Positions 25,845 through 35,668 are shown, counted from the stretch's first letter. The stretch: 64,000 bases of DNA from Natrinema versiforme (GCF_005576615.1 NZ_CP040330.1:1674001-1738000); one strand, 5' to 3'. The notes: generated by a model not told the origin, from the sequence alone. Made by a program: numbers and translations.

Positions 25845-27284
25845 TCAGTAGTTGTCGTAGACCGTCTTGCTGATGCTGTAGAAGTCCAGTCCGGCGTCGC
25901 CCTGCTCGCGGTAGGTCTCGCTCGAGGAGTCCTTCATGCCGCCGAAGGGAACGTGGAGTTCGAGGCCGGTCGTCTTCTCGTTGATCTTGACGACGCCGGC
26001 TTCGATCTCCTCGACGAAGCGGTTCGCTTCGGTGTGGTCGTCCGTGACGACGCTCGCCGAGAGCCCGTAGTCGACATCGTTGGCGACGGCGAGTCCCTCG
26101 TCGAAGTCGCTGACGGGGATGACCGCCAGTACCGGTCCGAAGACCTCCTCCTGTGCGAGGCGCATCTCGGGATCGACGTCCGAGAAGACCGCGGGCTCGA
26201 CGAAGTAGCCGTCGCGGTCGAGTTCGCTCCCACCGAACTCGAGGGTCGCGCCCTCCTCTTGGGCGATATCGACGTACTCGAGCGTGCTCTCGAGTTCGGA
26301 CTCGCTGACGTGGGGCCCCATACCGGGGTCGTCGAGTCCGTGGCCGTGGTCGATCGCTGCGGCGCGGTCGGCGACCCTCTCGACGAACTCGTCGTAGACG
26401 TCCTCGTGGACGATAGCGCGGGAGGCGGCCGTACACGCCTGCCCGGTCACGCCGAACGCGCCGTCGGCGACGATCTGGGCCGCTTCCTCGACGTCGGCCC
26501 TGTCGCTGACGACCGTCGGGTTCTTGCCGCCCATCTCGAGCTGGACGCGCTTGCCGTCCTCAGTCGCGGTGTCGTAGACGGTGTTCCCGACCGCTGTGCT
26601 GCCGGTAAAGGAGATGGCGTCGACGCCCTCGTGGCTGGCGATCGTGCCACCGACCTCGCTGCCGGGACCGGTGACGACGTTGAGCACGCCGTCGGGCAGG
26701 CCGGCTTCCTCGAGTGCGCCGGCCATCTCGTGGACGACGCCGGGCGCGAGCGTCGCAGGCTTGATGACGACCGCGTTACCCGCGGCGAGGGCAGGTGCGA
26801 TCTTCCATGCCGGGATGGCGATGGGGTAGTTCCACGGCGTGATAAGGCCCGCGACGCCGAGGGGTTCGTTCTTGGTGTAGAGGTTCGTATCTCGGGCGCT
26901 CGAGCTCTTGACCGTGCCGCCGATGTCGCTGGCCTTCGAGCCGTAGTAGTGGAAGATATCGATCGCACGCTGGACCTCGCCGCCGGCCTCGCTTCGGGTC
27001 TTGCCCTCTTCCCGTACGAGCAGTTCGGTCAGCTCCTCCTTTCGCTGATCGAGGAGCGAACCGGTCTTCGCGAGGATTCGGCCGCGCTCGGGACCGGGCG
27101 TCGACCCCCACTCGTCGCTGGCTGCACTCGCCGCTTCGATCGCTCGCTCGGTGTCCTCGGCGTCGGATTGGGGATAGGTCGCGATGACTTCCCCGGGGTT
27201 TGCGGGATCGGTCGTTTCGAACGTTTCGCCGGTGTGCGATTCGGTCCACTCGCCGCTCACGTAGTTCAGCCGCTGATCTGCCAT
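25845..27284 (-). CDS. xacF: 2-oxoglutarate semialdehyde (2,5-dioxopentanoate) dehydrogenase
   Basis: Last step of the pathway: oxidises 2-oxoglutarate semialdehyde to 2-oxoglutarate with NAD(P)+. 479-residue aldehyde dehydrogenase with Asn152 (TPWNYP), Lys175 (VIKPATLAP), Glu250 (LEMGGKNP) and catalytic Cys284 (TGQACTAASR); the C-terminus has EVFGPVLAVIPV and PFGGMKDSSS. Full length. Substrate is inferred from position among xacA, xacD, xacE and the importer. Divergent from xacE with a 110-bp promoter region between them that contains ACGTGTGTACGT close to the start codon. Confidence 0.87.
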   Translation of the reverse strand: MADQRLNYVSGEWTESHTGETFETTDPANPGEVIATYPQSDAEDTERAIEAASAASDEWGSTPGPERGRILAKTGSLLDQRKEELTELLVREEGKTRSEAGGEVQRAIDIFHYYGSKASDIGGTVKSSSARDTNLYTKNEPLGVAGLITPWNYPIAIPAWKIAPALAAGNAVVIKPATLAPGVVHEMAGALEEAGLPDGVLNVVTGPGSEVGGTIASHEGVDAISFTGSTAVGNTVYDTATEDGKRVQLEMGGKNPTVVSDRADVEEAAQIVADGAFGVTGQACTAASRAIVHEDVYDEFVERVADRAAAIDHGHGLDDPGMGPHVSESELESTLEYVDIAQEEGATLEFGGSELDRDGYFVEPAVFSDVDPEMRLAQEEVFGPVLAVIPVSDFDEGLAVANDVDYGLSASVVTDDHTEANRFVEEIEAGVVKINEKTTGLELHVPFGGMKDSSSETYREQGDAGLDFYSISKTVYDNY

Positions 27285-27364
27285 ACGTGTGTACGTCGTC
27301 CCGTTCGCTCATAATTCTTGCCGTTCCGACGCTTCCGTGGCCCGACCCGTTCGGGGACGAGACA

Positions 27365-27372
27365 TTTATATC
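27365..27372 (+). promoter_or_regulatory. TATA box of xacE
   Basis: TTTATATC centred 26-27 nt upstream of ATG 27395, which would place the transcript start at or next to the start codon (leaderless mRNA), the normal haloarchaeal arrangement. Confidence 0.7.
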
Positions 27373-27394
27373 GTATTAGGTAGTTGGTGTCTCC

Positions 27395-28261
27395 ATGCGG
27401 TATCAGCGCCTCTCGACTGGCGACCAGTATAGACTAATCGCTGTCGACGACGAGACAGCGTACGATCTGACGGCCGTCAAACCGCGGCTGGACAGCTTCG
27501 GGGACCTTGCGGCGGCGGCGGATATCGCGGATGTCGGCGTCGACGAGTTGGCGAGCGAGATTGCAGACGAGGCACCGACGGTCTCTCCTGACTCGCTTCC
27601 AGACGGAACGCTACCGGTCGTGCCCGAGGAGGTCTGGGCGGCGGGTGTCACCTACGAAATCAGCGAGGAGGCCCGGGAGGAAGAGAGCGGGATGCCGGAG
27701 ATGTACCTGCACGCCTACGAGGCCGACCGGCCGGAGATCTTCTTCAAAGCGACGGCGAGCCGAACTGTCGGTCCCGGCGAGGCCGTCGGGATCCGCGCGG
27801 ACTCCACGTGGGACGTACCCGAGCCGGAACTCGGAATCGTCCTCTACGACGGATCGATCGTCGGCTACACGATCGGCAACGACATGAGCAGCCGCTCGAT
27901 CGAGGGCGAGAACCCGCTGTACCTGCCGCAGGCGAAGATGTATGAGCGCTGCTGTTCGATCGGCCCCTGCGTCGCCTCCGCCGACGACGTCGGCGATCCC
28001 CACGAACTGACGATGTCGATGTCGATCTCCCGCGACGGCGAGGTGCTCTACGACGACGAAACGTCGATCGGCAATATGGCTCGCAGTTGCGAGGAACTGG
28101 TCGAACACTGGCGGGACCACGACGTCGTTCCCGAACTCGGTGTCTTGCTGACCGGCACGTCGCTCGTCCCGGACGACGGCTTTACGCTCCACCCCGACGA
28201 CGAGGTTCGCATCGAAATCGACGAGATCGGGGAACTCTCGAATCCGGTTATCGAAGTCTGA
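27395..28261 (+). CDS. xacE: 2-keto-3-deoxypentonate dehydratase (fumarylacetoacetate hydrolase fold)
   Basis: 288 residues of the FAH superfamily; predicted to dehydrate 2-keto-3-deoxyxylonate/arabinonate to 2-oxoglutarate semialdehyde. Visible: VTYEISEEAREEE, the metal-binding EPELGIVL (Glu-x-Glu), GNDMSSRSIEGENPL (Asp ligand region), SIGPC, and LLTGTSLVPDDGFTLHPDDEV. This matches the Haloferax KDXDH/XacE sequence as I recall it. Starts at ATG 27395 with a leaderless-type promoter; divergent from xacF, its functional successor. The following gene, 392 nt downstream in the same direction, is a GntP permease. Confidence 0.87.
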   Translation: MRYQRLSTGDQYRLIAVDDETAYDLTAVKPRLDSFGDLAAAADIADVGVDELASEIADEAPTVSPDSLPDGTLPVVPEEVWAAGVTYEISEEAREEESGMPEMYLHAYEADRPEIFFKATASRTVGPGEAVGIRADSTWDVPEPELGIVLYDGSIVGYTIGNDMSSRSIEGENPLYLPQAKMYERCCSIGPCVASADDVGDPHELTMSMSISRDGEVLYDDETSIGNMARSCEELVEHWRDHDVVPELGVLLTGTSLVPDDGFTLHPDDEVRIEIDEIGELSNPVIEV

Positions 28262-28653
28262 TCGACACCGACAGCGTAGGGTCAGACACCCCGAAGCAAC
28301 CGGATCGTCGCTCTTCTATCCGAAATTGCTCGTCATTCCCTCGAGCGGGTCCTTCGAAAGCGCCCCGTTCCGTCTCTCTGTGGGCGGCGCTCTCGGTCCA
28401 CTGGGGGCCAGTTTCTCGAGGCCGGCCTCGACGACTCCCTGCGTCCGGACAGCGTTAGTGACCTGATAGGTCTGAGCGGTGACAGTCGATCGAACGACCG
28501 TGATCGGCCGCCTCGAGTCGATTAACGGAAGTGTAACTCCTATAACCGTCCGTCGCGCGGTTTTAAACCATATTCTGAGAATTATTCTTTCGACGGAGAG
28601 ATTTGGAACCATTAAAAAATATAAAATATAACGGTTATCTATGTCCATGTGTG
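28262..28653. other. Intergenic region upstream of GntP copy 2
   Basis: 392 bases without a supported gene. The last 60 bases are AT-rich (AAAAAATATAAAATATAAC around 28614-28632) and hold the likely TATA element of the permease gene. No repeat of note otherwise. Confidence 0.5.
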
Positions 28654-30042
28654 ATGTTCAATAGCACAGTATTGCAGTTGGGAGGGCAAGCGCCCCTCGT
28701 CTCGCTCGTCGCAGGTATCGTGGCAATCGTCCTACTGCTCGTCGTGTTCGACTTACCGGCGTTTATCTCGCTCGTTATCGCGGGATTTACCGTCGGGATC
28801 GTCGCACCGGAGGTCGCCTTCGCCACCGTCCCCGGCGAGTTCGCGTCGGCGTTCGGTGACAATATGGCCGGGATCGGTATTCCGATCCTGATGGCCGCGA
28901 TCATCGGAAAAGCGATGGTCGAAAGCGGCGCTGCGAACCGAATCGTCCGCGGGTTCACGAGCGTGTTCGGCGACGAGAACACGGAACTGTCGCTGTTCAG
29001 TAGCAGTTTCGTGATGTCGATTCCCGTGTTCTTCGACAACGTCTTCTACCTGCTCGCGCCGCTCGCGCGGTCCGCGCGGTCGCGAATCGGGAAGAACTAC
29101 ACCCTGTACATCGTCGCGGTCGGGGCCGCCGGTGTCGTCACGCACGGGTTCGTGCCGCCGACGCCCGGCCCGCTGCTCGCCGTCGAGGAGTTCGACGCCA
29201 ATCTCGGCAGCACGATCATGATCGGCGTGCTCGTCGGCGTCCCGACAGCGCTCGTCTCGGGGCTCGGATACGGCTACTGGATCAACCGCCGGCTCGACAT
29301 TCCGCTCCGCGATTCGATGGGCACGACGGTCGAAGAACTCGAGGCCCAAAATCAGGTCCCGACGAGTTCGCTTCCGGGTATGGTCGAGTCGCTGCTCCCG
29401 ATCTTGCTCGCCGTGCTCCTCGTGACCGCGGACACGACGGCACAGACGCTCTTCGGCGAAGACGCGGCGATCAGGGACATCACCGGCTTCTTCGGCGACC
29501 CGAACCTCGCGCTCACGGCGGCCGCCCTCGCCGCGGCGCTGACCTACTACCGCATGAGCGACCTCGACAGCGAGGCGTTCTCCGACGAACTCACGGACGC
29601 GCTCAAAAGCGGCGGGAACATCGCCGCGATCACCGCGGCCGGCGGCGCGTTCGGTGCGATGTTGCAGGCAGCCGGTGCCGGGATGTACATCGCCGACAGC
29701 CTCGAAGGGATCGGCCTCGGACTGCTCGTGACGGCGTGGGTTATCGCCGCCGGCGTCCGCGTCGTCCAAGGATCGGCGACGGTCGCGATCGTCACCACTG
29801 CGGGGATCATGGCTCCGCTCGCGAGCGGCCTCGACGTCAACGTCGCCTACCTCGTCATGGCCATCGGCGCGGGCGCGTCGTTCTGCTCGTGGTACAACGA
29901 CTCCGGCTTCTGGATCGTCAAGGAGATCGGCGGCCTCACGCAGGGCGAGACGCTCAAGACGTGGACGGTCGCGACGACCCTCATCGGGATCACGGGCCTG
30001 CTCAGCACGCTCATCTTCTCGACGATCCTCCCGTTCGCCTGA
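28654..30042 (+). CDS. GntP family permease, copy 2
   Basis: 462 residues from ATG 28654. The same signature blocks as copy 1: GIPILMAAIIGKAMVESG, PVFFDNVFYLLAPLARS, HGFVPPTPGPLLAVEEF and CSWYNDSGFWIVKEIGGLT. Predicted H+ symporter for an aldonate. Linked to xacE. Two GntP paralogues on opposite strands around the xacE/F core suggest uptake of more than one sugar acid. An upstream in-frame start at 28603 would add a stretch that covers the AT-rich promoter, so it was not used. Confidence 0.9.
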   Translation: MFNSTVLQLGGQAPLVSLVAGIVAIVLLLVVFDLPAFISLVIAGFTVGIVAPEVAFATVPGEFASAFGDNMAGIGIPILMAAIIGKAMVESGAANRIVRGFTSVFGDENTELSLFSSSFVMSIPVFFDNVFYLLAPLARSARSRIGKNYTLYIVAVGAAGVVTHGFVPPTPGPLLAVEEFDANLGSTIMIGVLVGVPTALVSGLGYGYWINRRLDIPLRDSMGTTVEELEAQNQVPTSSLPGMVESLLPILLAVLLVTADTTAQTLFGEDAAIRDITGFFGDPNLALTAAALAAALTYYRMSDLDSEAFSDELTDALKSGGNIAAITAAGGAFGAMLQAAGAGMYIADSLEGIGLGLLVTAWVIAAGVRVVQGSATVAIVTTAGIMAPLASGLDVNVAYLVMAIGAGASFCSWYNDSGFWIVKEIGGLTQGETLKTWTVATTLIGITGLLSTLIFSTILPFA

Positions 30043-30123
30043 ATCGTCTCGCCGCGTTTGAAACGTAGTCGTCCCGCAGTCACACGCCGTTTTTTCGACC
30101 CGTCCCTGAAAACACAGATCCGC

Positions 30124-31269
30124 CTACGGGAGGACGCCGTCGGCCGTTCCGGTAAACGCCAGTCGGCGGTTCTTGACCGCCACTCCGCTCTCGGCGTCGA
30201 AGAGATGGATCGCCTCCTCGGGGAATTCGACGGTGACTCGATCACCGCCGCTGACCGTCGGCACGCCCTCGGTCGTCGCGATGAACTCCTCGGCCGCCGT
30301 CGCACCGTCGAACCGAAGATGGACGATGTTCTCGTTGCCCATCGGCTCGACGACCGAGACGTCCGCCTCGAATCCACGGTCTCCGGTCCCTCGGTCGCTG
30401 ATCCGGATATCCTCCGGCCGAATCCCGAGCACGAGGTCGGTTCCGTCCTCGAGGTCCGCGTCTCGTTCCGCGGACAACGGATACTCGAAGTCGTCGGTCA
30501 CCAACGCGTCTCCCTCGAGAGTGCCGTCGAAGAAGTTCATCGACGGCTCGCCGATAAAGCCCGCGACGAACAGGTTGTTCGGCTCGTGATAGCATTCGAG
30601 GGGCGTGCCGACCTGCTGGAGTTCCCCCTGATCCAGTACGGCGATCCGGTCGCCCATCGTCATCGCCTCCGTCTGATCGTGGGTGACGTAGACCGTGGTC
30701 ACGCCGAGTTGTTCTTGGAGGTGCTGGAGTTCGGTGCGCATCTCGGCGCGCAACTTCGCGTCGAGGTTCGAGAGCGGCTCGTCCATCAGGAACACGTCGG
30801 GATCGCGGACGATGGCCCGTCCGAGTGCGACCCGCTGTTGCTGGCCGCCCGAGAGTTCGCCGGGTTTGCGATCCAGCAAGTCGTCGATACCCATCAGCGC
30901 CGCCGTCTCCTCGACCGTCTCGGAGATCTCCGCACTCGAGAGATCCGTCGACTCCTCGAGTCCGAAGGACATGTTCTCGCGAACGGACTTGTGGGGATAC
31001 AGCGCGTACGACTGAAAGACCATCGCGATATCGCGGTCCTGTGCCGACACGTCGTTGACCGTCCGCTCGCCGAGTTTGACATCGCCGTCGGTGACCTCCT
31101 CGAGGCCGGCGATCATCCGCAGCGTCGTCGATTTCCCACAGCCCGACGGGCCGACGAGGACCAGAAAGTCCCCGTCGGGAACCTCGACCGAGACGTCTTC
31201 GACCGCAACGACACTCGCCTCTCCGTCCTGATACACCTTGGTTACGTCGTCGAGTTCTAAGCCCGCCAT
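30124..31269 (-). CDS. xacK: ABC transporter ATP-binding protein of the pentose importer (XacK-like)
   Basis: 381 residues, MalK/UgpC type. Walker A GPSGCGKST, Q-loop region, signature LSGGQQQRVALGRA, Walker B VFLMDEPLSNLDAKL, H-loop YVTHDQTEA, and a C-terminal regulatory TOBE/OB domain from about residue 240 (LVLGIRPEDI). Energises uptake by the two permeases encoded upstream. Last gene of the G-H-I-J-K set, one base after the other ATPase stop. The letters follow the Haloferax order by synteny; individual J/K identity is inferred. Confidence 0.85.
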   Translation of the reverse strand: MAGLELDDVTKVYQDGEASVVAVEDVSVEVPDGDFLVLVGPSGCGKSTTLRMIAGLEEVTDGDVKLGERTVNDVSAQDRDIAMVFQSYALYPHKSVRENMSFGLEESTDLSSAEISETVEETAALMGIDDLLDRKPGELSGGQQQRVALGRAIVRDPDVFLMDEPLSNLDAKLRAEMRTELQHLQEQLGVTTVYVTHDQTEAMTMGDRIAVLDQGELQQVGTPLECYHEPNNLFVAGFIGEPSMNFFDGTLEGDALVTDDFEYPLSAERDADLEDGTDLVLGIRPEDIRISDRGTGDRGFEADVSVVEPMGNENIVHLRFDGATAAEEFIATTEGVPTVSGGDRVTVEFPEEAIHLFDAESGVAVKNRRLAFTGTADGVLP

Positions 31270-31270
31270 A

Positions 31271-32416
31271 TTACACCTGTGTCAGTTCGCGTTCGGTTTC
31301 GAGCCGACGGTTGCGGAGCGCGTCGCCGCTCGTCCCGTCGAAGATGTGGATCGAATCCGGATCGAGCGTGACCACGACCGAGTCGCCCGGCTCGACGACG
31401 TGCATGCCGTCGGTCACCGCCTGCAAGACGTCGTGTTCGTCCGTCGCATCGGCGTGGGTGAGATGCACCACGTTCTGGTTGCCGTGCGTTTCGGCGACGG
31501 TCACGGTCATCGAGAACTCGTGATCGCCGCGTTCGGCCGCCGCATCCTCCGCCCGTCGGACGTCGATCGCCTCCGGACGGATTCCGAGCACGAGGTCCTC
31601 GACGTCGCCGACGGCGGCCTCGAGCCGTTCGTCGAAGGGGTACTCGAGGTAGTCGCCAGCGAACCCGCTCTCGGACCGGTGGCCGGACAGGAAATTCATC
31701 ATCGGCTCGCCGATGAAGCCCGCGACGAACTGGTTTGCGGGCTCGTGGTAGAGCTCGAGGGGCTCGCCGACTTGCTGCAGGTGACCGTCGTTCAGCACCG
31801 CAATCCGGTCGCCCATCGTCATCGCTTCCGTCTGGTTGTGGGTGACGTAGACCGTCGTCACGTCGAGGTCCTCCTGCAGGTTCTGGAGTTCGGACCGCAT
31901 CTGCGCCCGGAGTTTGGCGTCGAGGTTGGCGAGTGGCTCGTCCATCAGGAAGACTTCTGGATCGCGGACGATGGCTCGACCCAGCGCGACCCGCTGTTGC
32001 TGGCCGCCCGAGAGCTCGCCGGGCTTGCGATCGAGGAGGGACTCGATGCCGAGGTCGGCGGCGATCTCCTCGACGCGCGCGTCCATCTCGTTGGGGGTGT
32101 AGCCCTCCTCCTCTTCCAGTCCGAACCGGACGTTCTCCCGGATCGTCATGTGGGGATAGAGCGCGTAATCCTGAAACACCATCGCGATGTCCCGGTTCTG
32201 GGGAACGCGATAGTTCATGTGGTCGCCGTCGATGTAGAGGTTGCCCTCCGTCGGCGTCTCGAGGCCGGCGATCATCCGGAGCGTCGTCGATTTCCCACAG
32301 CCCGACGGGCCGACGAGGACGAGGAACTCACTGTCTTCGACGTCGAGGGTGACATCCTCGACGGCGACCGCGTCTCCGAACCGTTTCGTGATGTGATCGA
32401 GTTGAATGCGTCCCAT
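31271..32416 (-). CDS. xacJ: ABC transporter ATP-binding protein of the pentose importer (XacJ-like)
   Basis: 381 residues; the same layout as its neighbour: Walker A GPSGCGKST, signature LSGGQQQRVALGRA, Walker B VFLMDEPLANLDAKL, H-loop YVTHNQTEA, C-terminal TOBE domain (LVLGIRPEAIDV). The two ATPases are paralogues and would form a heterodimer. The start is 3 nt after the XacI stop, so the five importer genes are clearly one operon on the minus strand. Confidence 0.85.
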   Translation of the reverse strand: MGRIQLDHITKRFGDAVAVEDVTLDVEDSEFLVLVGPSGCGKSTTLRMIAGLETPTEGNLYIDGDHMNYRVPQNRDIAMVFQDYALYPHMTIRENVRFGLEEEEGYTPNEMDARVEEIAADLGIESLLDRKPGELSGGQQQRVALGRAIVRDPEVFLMDEPLANLDAKLRAQMRSELQNLQEDLDVTTVYVTHNQTEAMTMGDRIAVLNDGHLQQVGEPLELYHEPANQFVAGFIGEPMMNFLSGHRSESGFAGDYLEYPFDERLEAAVGDVEDLVLGIRPEAIDVRRAEDAAAERGDHEFSMTVTVAETHGNQNVVHLTHADATDEHDVLQAVTDGMHVVEPGDSVVVTLDPDSIHIFDGTSGDALRNRRLETERELTQV

Positions 32417-32419
32417 CGA

Positions 32420-33352
32420 TTATCCACTCTCCGTGCGCAGTCCTTTGGCGAACTCTTCGGCGAACGCGACGTACAGGAGGATGGTCGGCAGTGCTGCGAG
32501 GAACGCCGCCGACATCCGGATCCCGTAGTCGATCCCGGAGGTCGACGCGCCGACTGCCGGCAACAACAGCGTGACCGGTGCCGCGTCGGCGTTCGACCCT
32601 GCGATGAGGGTAAACGAGAACAGGAACTCGTTGTAGATCTGGGTGAACTGGTAGATGAACACCACGCCGAACATCGGCTTCGAGATCGGCAGGACGATGC
32701 GCCGATAGATCTTCGTGATGCTCGCCCCGTCGATCTTCGCCGCTTCGACCAGCGAGTTCGGGAGGCCCTTGTAGTACGATCGGAAGAGGATCGTACAGAT
32801 CGGGATCCCGTACGCGACGTGGGTGATTATTAGCGGAACGAGTTGCGAGTGATATCCCTGTAACAGCGGAATCACCGCGAACGTCGGCTCCAGCAGATCC
32901 GCAAGCGGGAAGATGTTGTTCCAGAATCGCGACAGCGGCACCAGTACGGCCTGATACGGCACGAAGACGCCGACGAGGAACAGCGACAGCATGCCGATCT
33001 GGCCGCGCCAGCTGACCATCGTCAAGCCGTAGGCGGCCATGCTCGCGAGCAACACGTTGAGGATCGTCGCGGGAATGGCCATGAGCAGCGAGTTCACGAA
33101 CGAGCGCGAGAGGCGCTCGAGCGCGAACTGGAGATTCGACAGCGTGAATGTCTCTCCGGTCGGCGGTGCGAACGGAAGCGAACGCGCCACGCCTTCGTTG
33201 GTCTTCAGTGCCGTCATGATCCCCGTCTCGAGGGGAATGAAGAAGAATCCGAGGAAGAAGATGACCAGTGCGTACTGGCCGATCCGCCTGCGGTTCACGT
33301 TCTCGACGAGCGACACGACATCGAGGTTCGAATCGGAGCTTGCTTGTGACAT
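32420..33352 (-). CDS. xacI: Carbohydrate ABC transporter permease (XacI-like, MalG type)
   Basis: 310 residues with six hydrophobic helices. The EAA loop is near the C-terminus (SLVEAAKIDGASITKIYRRI), with the coupling-helix pattern of MalG-type permeases. N-terminal helix IGQYALVIFFLGFFFIPLE. ATG 33352 is 2 nt after the XacH stop; a longer frame to 33454 overlaps the upstream gene and is rejected. Confidence 0.87.
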   Translation of the reverse strand: MSQASSDSNLDVVSLVENVNRRRIGQYALVIFFLGFFFIPLETGIMTALKTNEGVARSLPFAPPTGETFTLSNLQFALERLSRSFVNSLLMAIPATILNVLLASMAAYGLTMVSWRGQIGMLSLFLVGVFVPYQAVLVPLSRFWNNIFPLADLLEPTFAVIPLLQGYHSQLVPLIITHVAYGIPICTILFRSYYKGLPNSLVEAAKIDGASITKIYRRIVLPISKPMFGVVFIYQFTQIYNEFLFSFTLIAGSNADAAPVTLLLPAVGASTSGIDYGIRMSAAFLAALPTILLYVAFAEEFAKGLRTESG

Positions 33353-33354
33353 TG

Positions 33355-34308
33355 TTAGAGGCTCCCCTGTCGGTGCTGGTAGACGAGATACGGCGCGATG
33401 ACGCTCAGGGCTAACAGGAGCAACATCGTCGCGATCGCGGCCGAGTACGCCCACTTACCGAATTTGAACGCCTGACGGACCATCAGGGTAGCGAGGATGT
33501 CCGTTCCGTTCGGCGGTCGGTACTGGCCCACGAGCGAGTAGAGGAAGGTAAACGCCTTGAGCGCGAACACCATCAGGACGACGGCGGCGCTGACGGACGA
33601 TTCCTTTAGCTGTGGCACGATGATCCGCAGGTAGGTGCGAAGCGTACTCGCGCCGTCGACTTTCGCGGCTTCGAACTGATCGCGCGGGATCGACTGAAGC
33701 CCCGCCAGATAGACCACCATCGCGTACCCGCTGAACTGCCAGACTAGCGCGAAGATGACCGATGCAAGGGCAATCTCCGGATTCCCCAGCCAGTCGATCG
33801 GTTCGAATCCGAGTCCCGTCACGACGACGTTGAGGAATCCGCTCTCCTGATTGTACATCCAGCGCCAGAGCTGTGCCGTGACGACGAACGAAAGCGCCAT
33901 CGGCAGCAGGTAGACGGTCTGTATCTTGTCCTTGTACCTGATGCCGTGATCCAGCAAGATCGCGAGGAACAGGCCCAAGATCAGCGAGACGGTCGTAAAG
34001 GCCACGAGCAGGATGAGATTGTTGATCGCGGCCTCACGGAACGCCTCGTTTGCAAACGCGGTCCGGTACATCTCGAAGTCGAGATCGGTGTACGTCGGCG
34101 AACTGATCCCCGAGAAGTCGGTAAGGGAAATGAGGACGTTGTACCCGATGCCGCCGTACACGGCGATTCCCATCAGGACGAACGGGATCCCCCAGTAGGG
34201 CGACGACCGGACGAAGTCGCTGTTCAGGAAATATCTGAGCTTTGTTTGCCAGTCCACCACCTCCTCGGTCGGTACTGTTGTCGATTCTGTCGTTTCCTGT
34301 GTTGCCAT
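33355..34308 (-). CDS. xacH: Carbohydrate ABC transporter permease (XacH-like, MalF type)
   Basis: 317 residues, six hydrophobic helices, EAA motif at QFEAAKVDGASTLRTYLRII. MalF/UgpA-type partner of the adjacent permease. The N-terminal 30 residues are cytosolic. Starts 52 nt after the stop of the substrate-binding protein gene. Forms the membrane channel for pentose import. Confidence 0.87.
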   Translation of the reverse strand: MATQETTESTTVPTEEVVDWQTKLRYFLNSDFVRSSPYWGIPFVLMGIAVYGGIGYNVLISLTDFSGISSPTYTDLDFEMYRTAFANEAFREAAINNLILLVAFTTVSLILGLFLAILLDHGIRYKDKIQTVYLLPMALSFVVTAQLWRWMYNQESGFLNVVVTGLGFEPIDWLGNPEIALASVIFALVWQFSGYAMVVYLAGLQSIPRDQFEAAKVDGASTLRTYLRIIVPQLKESSVSAAVVLMVFALKAFTFLYSLVGQYRPPNGTDILATLMVRQAFKFGKWAYSAAIATMLLLLALSVIAPYLVYQHRQGSL

Positions 34309-34360
34309 CAGCCTATTGACTCTGTCCCACGTTAATAAAAATTTAGGTATGATAACGTGC

Positions 34361-35668
34361 TTACTGAGAGACCGCGTCGAGCAGTCCGTCCGCCGCTGCT
34401 TCGGCGTCGTACGGGTTCTGGAAATTATTCCCGATCACGCTCTTACACTCGTCGAGGATCTCGGGTTCGACGGCGAGGCCGTGGGCGATCGTCGGCGGAT
34501 ACGACTCGGAGTCGGTCAGATGCTCGTAGGTCATCGCGAGGAAGTCCGTCAGTTCGTTCGGGTCGATGTCGGTTCGGAGCGGCACCGAACCCTTGGGGTT
34601 GTTGAACGCGATCTGGGCTTCCTTCGTTCCGACGTACTTCTGCCACTCGATCGTCTGTTCCTCGGTCGGGTTGCTGGCCGGTGTGACGAAGGAGTCGACG
34701 TGGTAGAAGTACACGCCCTCGGTTCCGGGGAACGGAATCCAGTCCCACTCCTCGCCGAAGTTGAAGCTGTCGTCGGCACGGAACATCCCGTACAGCCAAT
34801 TGCCGCCGTGGATACACGCCGCTTCCGGCGGCTGGTCGGTATCGAGATCGCCGATGATCTTCTGTCCGGCCTCCGTGTAGCCGATCGAGGAGGCGTCTCC
34901 CGGAATGTAGTTCTCCCGGATCTCCTGGAGGACGTCGAACGCCTCGATCATCGCGTCCCGGTCGCCGTCGCCGTTGATGAAGTCCATGTACGCCTCGACG
35001 CCGCTCTGACTCGTCAGGATCTGTGCCCACGTCTGGAGCCCGGTAAACGGCGCCACCATCGCGTGCGAAAACGGCGTGACATCGGTTTCCTGATCGATCT
35101 GCTCGAGCGCGTCCATGAGATCGGAGACGCTACTGAGACTCTCAGCGTCGACGCCCGCTTCCTCGAAGACGGACGTATTGTAGAACAGGTTGTTCATTCG
35201 GTGGGAGCCGATCGGCACCACCGGCATCTTATCGTTGAACTCGCAGTAATCGATAACGCGATCCTGCATGACATCCTTGTAGCCTTCGGCCTCCCAGACG
35301 TCCTCCTCGAGGTCCATCAGACTGTCCCGGTAACGCTCCAGGTTTTTGCCCGGCCAGTTGGCGAAGGCGCTCATCACGTTCTGGTTCGTCAACCGACGCA
35401 GGATGGTCGCGTTCAGGTCGACGTTGCCGTCCCCACCGACGGCCTGAAAGTTGTCCTGACTGATATCCGAGTTGTCGTCCGCGAACCCGCTGGTAAGCGC
35501 ATCGATCGCTTCCTTGCCGTCACCCCCCGTCCAGCCGTGCAGGACTTCGAACTCGTCCGAGCCGGACCCACCGAGACACCCAGCCATGCCCAGAGCACCG
35601 CTCGCTGCGATCCCCGTGAGATACGTTCGCCTATCCATACTGCCAACCGGATTGTCATTGTCAACCAT
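34361..35668 (-). CDS. xacG: Sugar ABC transporter substrate-binding lipoprotein (XacG-like)
   Basis: 435 residues. Tat signal DRRTYLTGIAASGALGMAGC with lipobox GMAGC (Cys31), so a twin-arginine-exported, lipid-anchored binding protein. The mature part has the cluster B/D sugar-binding pattern: FEVLHGWTGGDGKEAIDAL, AVGGDGNVDLNATI, and KYVGTKEAQIAFNNPKGSVP near the end. ATG 35668 is favoured over ATG 35638 since the TATA element at 35694-35703 would put the transcript start near it; both keep the signal. First gene of the xacGHIJK operon. Pentose specificity is inferred from neighbours. Confidence 0.85.
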   Translation of the reverse strand: MVDNDNPVGSMDRRTYLTGIAASGALGMAGCLGGSGSDEFEVLHGWTGGDGKEAIDALTSGFADDNSDISQDNFQAVGGDGNVDLNATILRRLTNQNVMSAFANWPGKNLERYRDSLMDLEEDVWEAEGYKDVMQDRVIDYCEFNDKMPVVPIGSHRMNNLFYNTSVFEEAGVDAESLSSVSDLMDALEQIDQETDVTPFSHAMVAPFTGLQTWAQILTSQSGVEAYMDFINGDGDRDAMIEAFDVLQEIRENYIPGDASSIGYTEAGQKIIGDLDTDQPPEAACIHGGNWLYGMFRADDSFNFGEEWDWIPFPGTEGVYFYHVDSFVTPASNPTEEQTIEWQKYVGTKEAQIAFNNPKGSVPLRTDIDPNELTDFLAMTYEHLTDSESYPPTIAHGLAVEPEILDECKSVIGNNFQNPYDAEAAADGLLDAVSQ

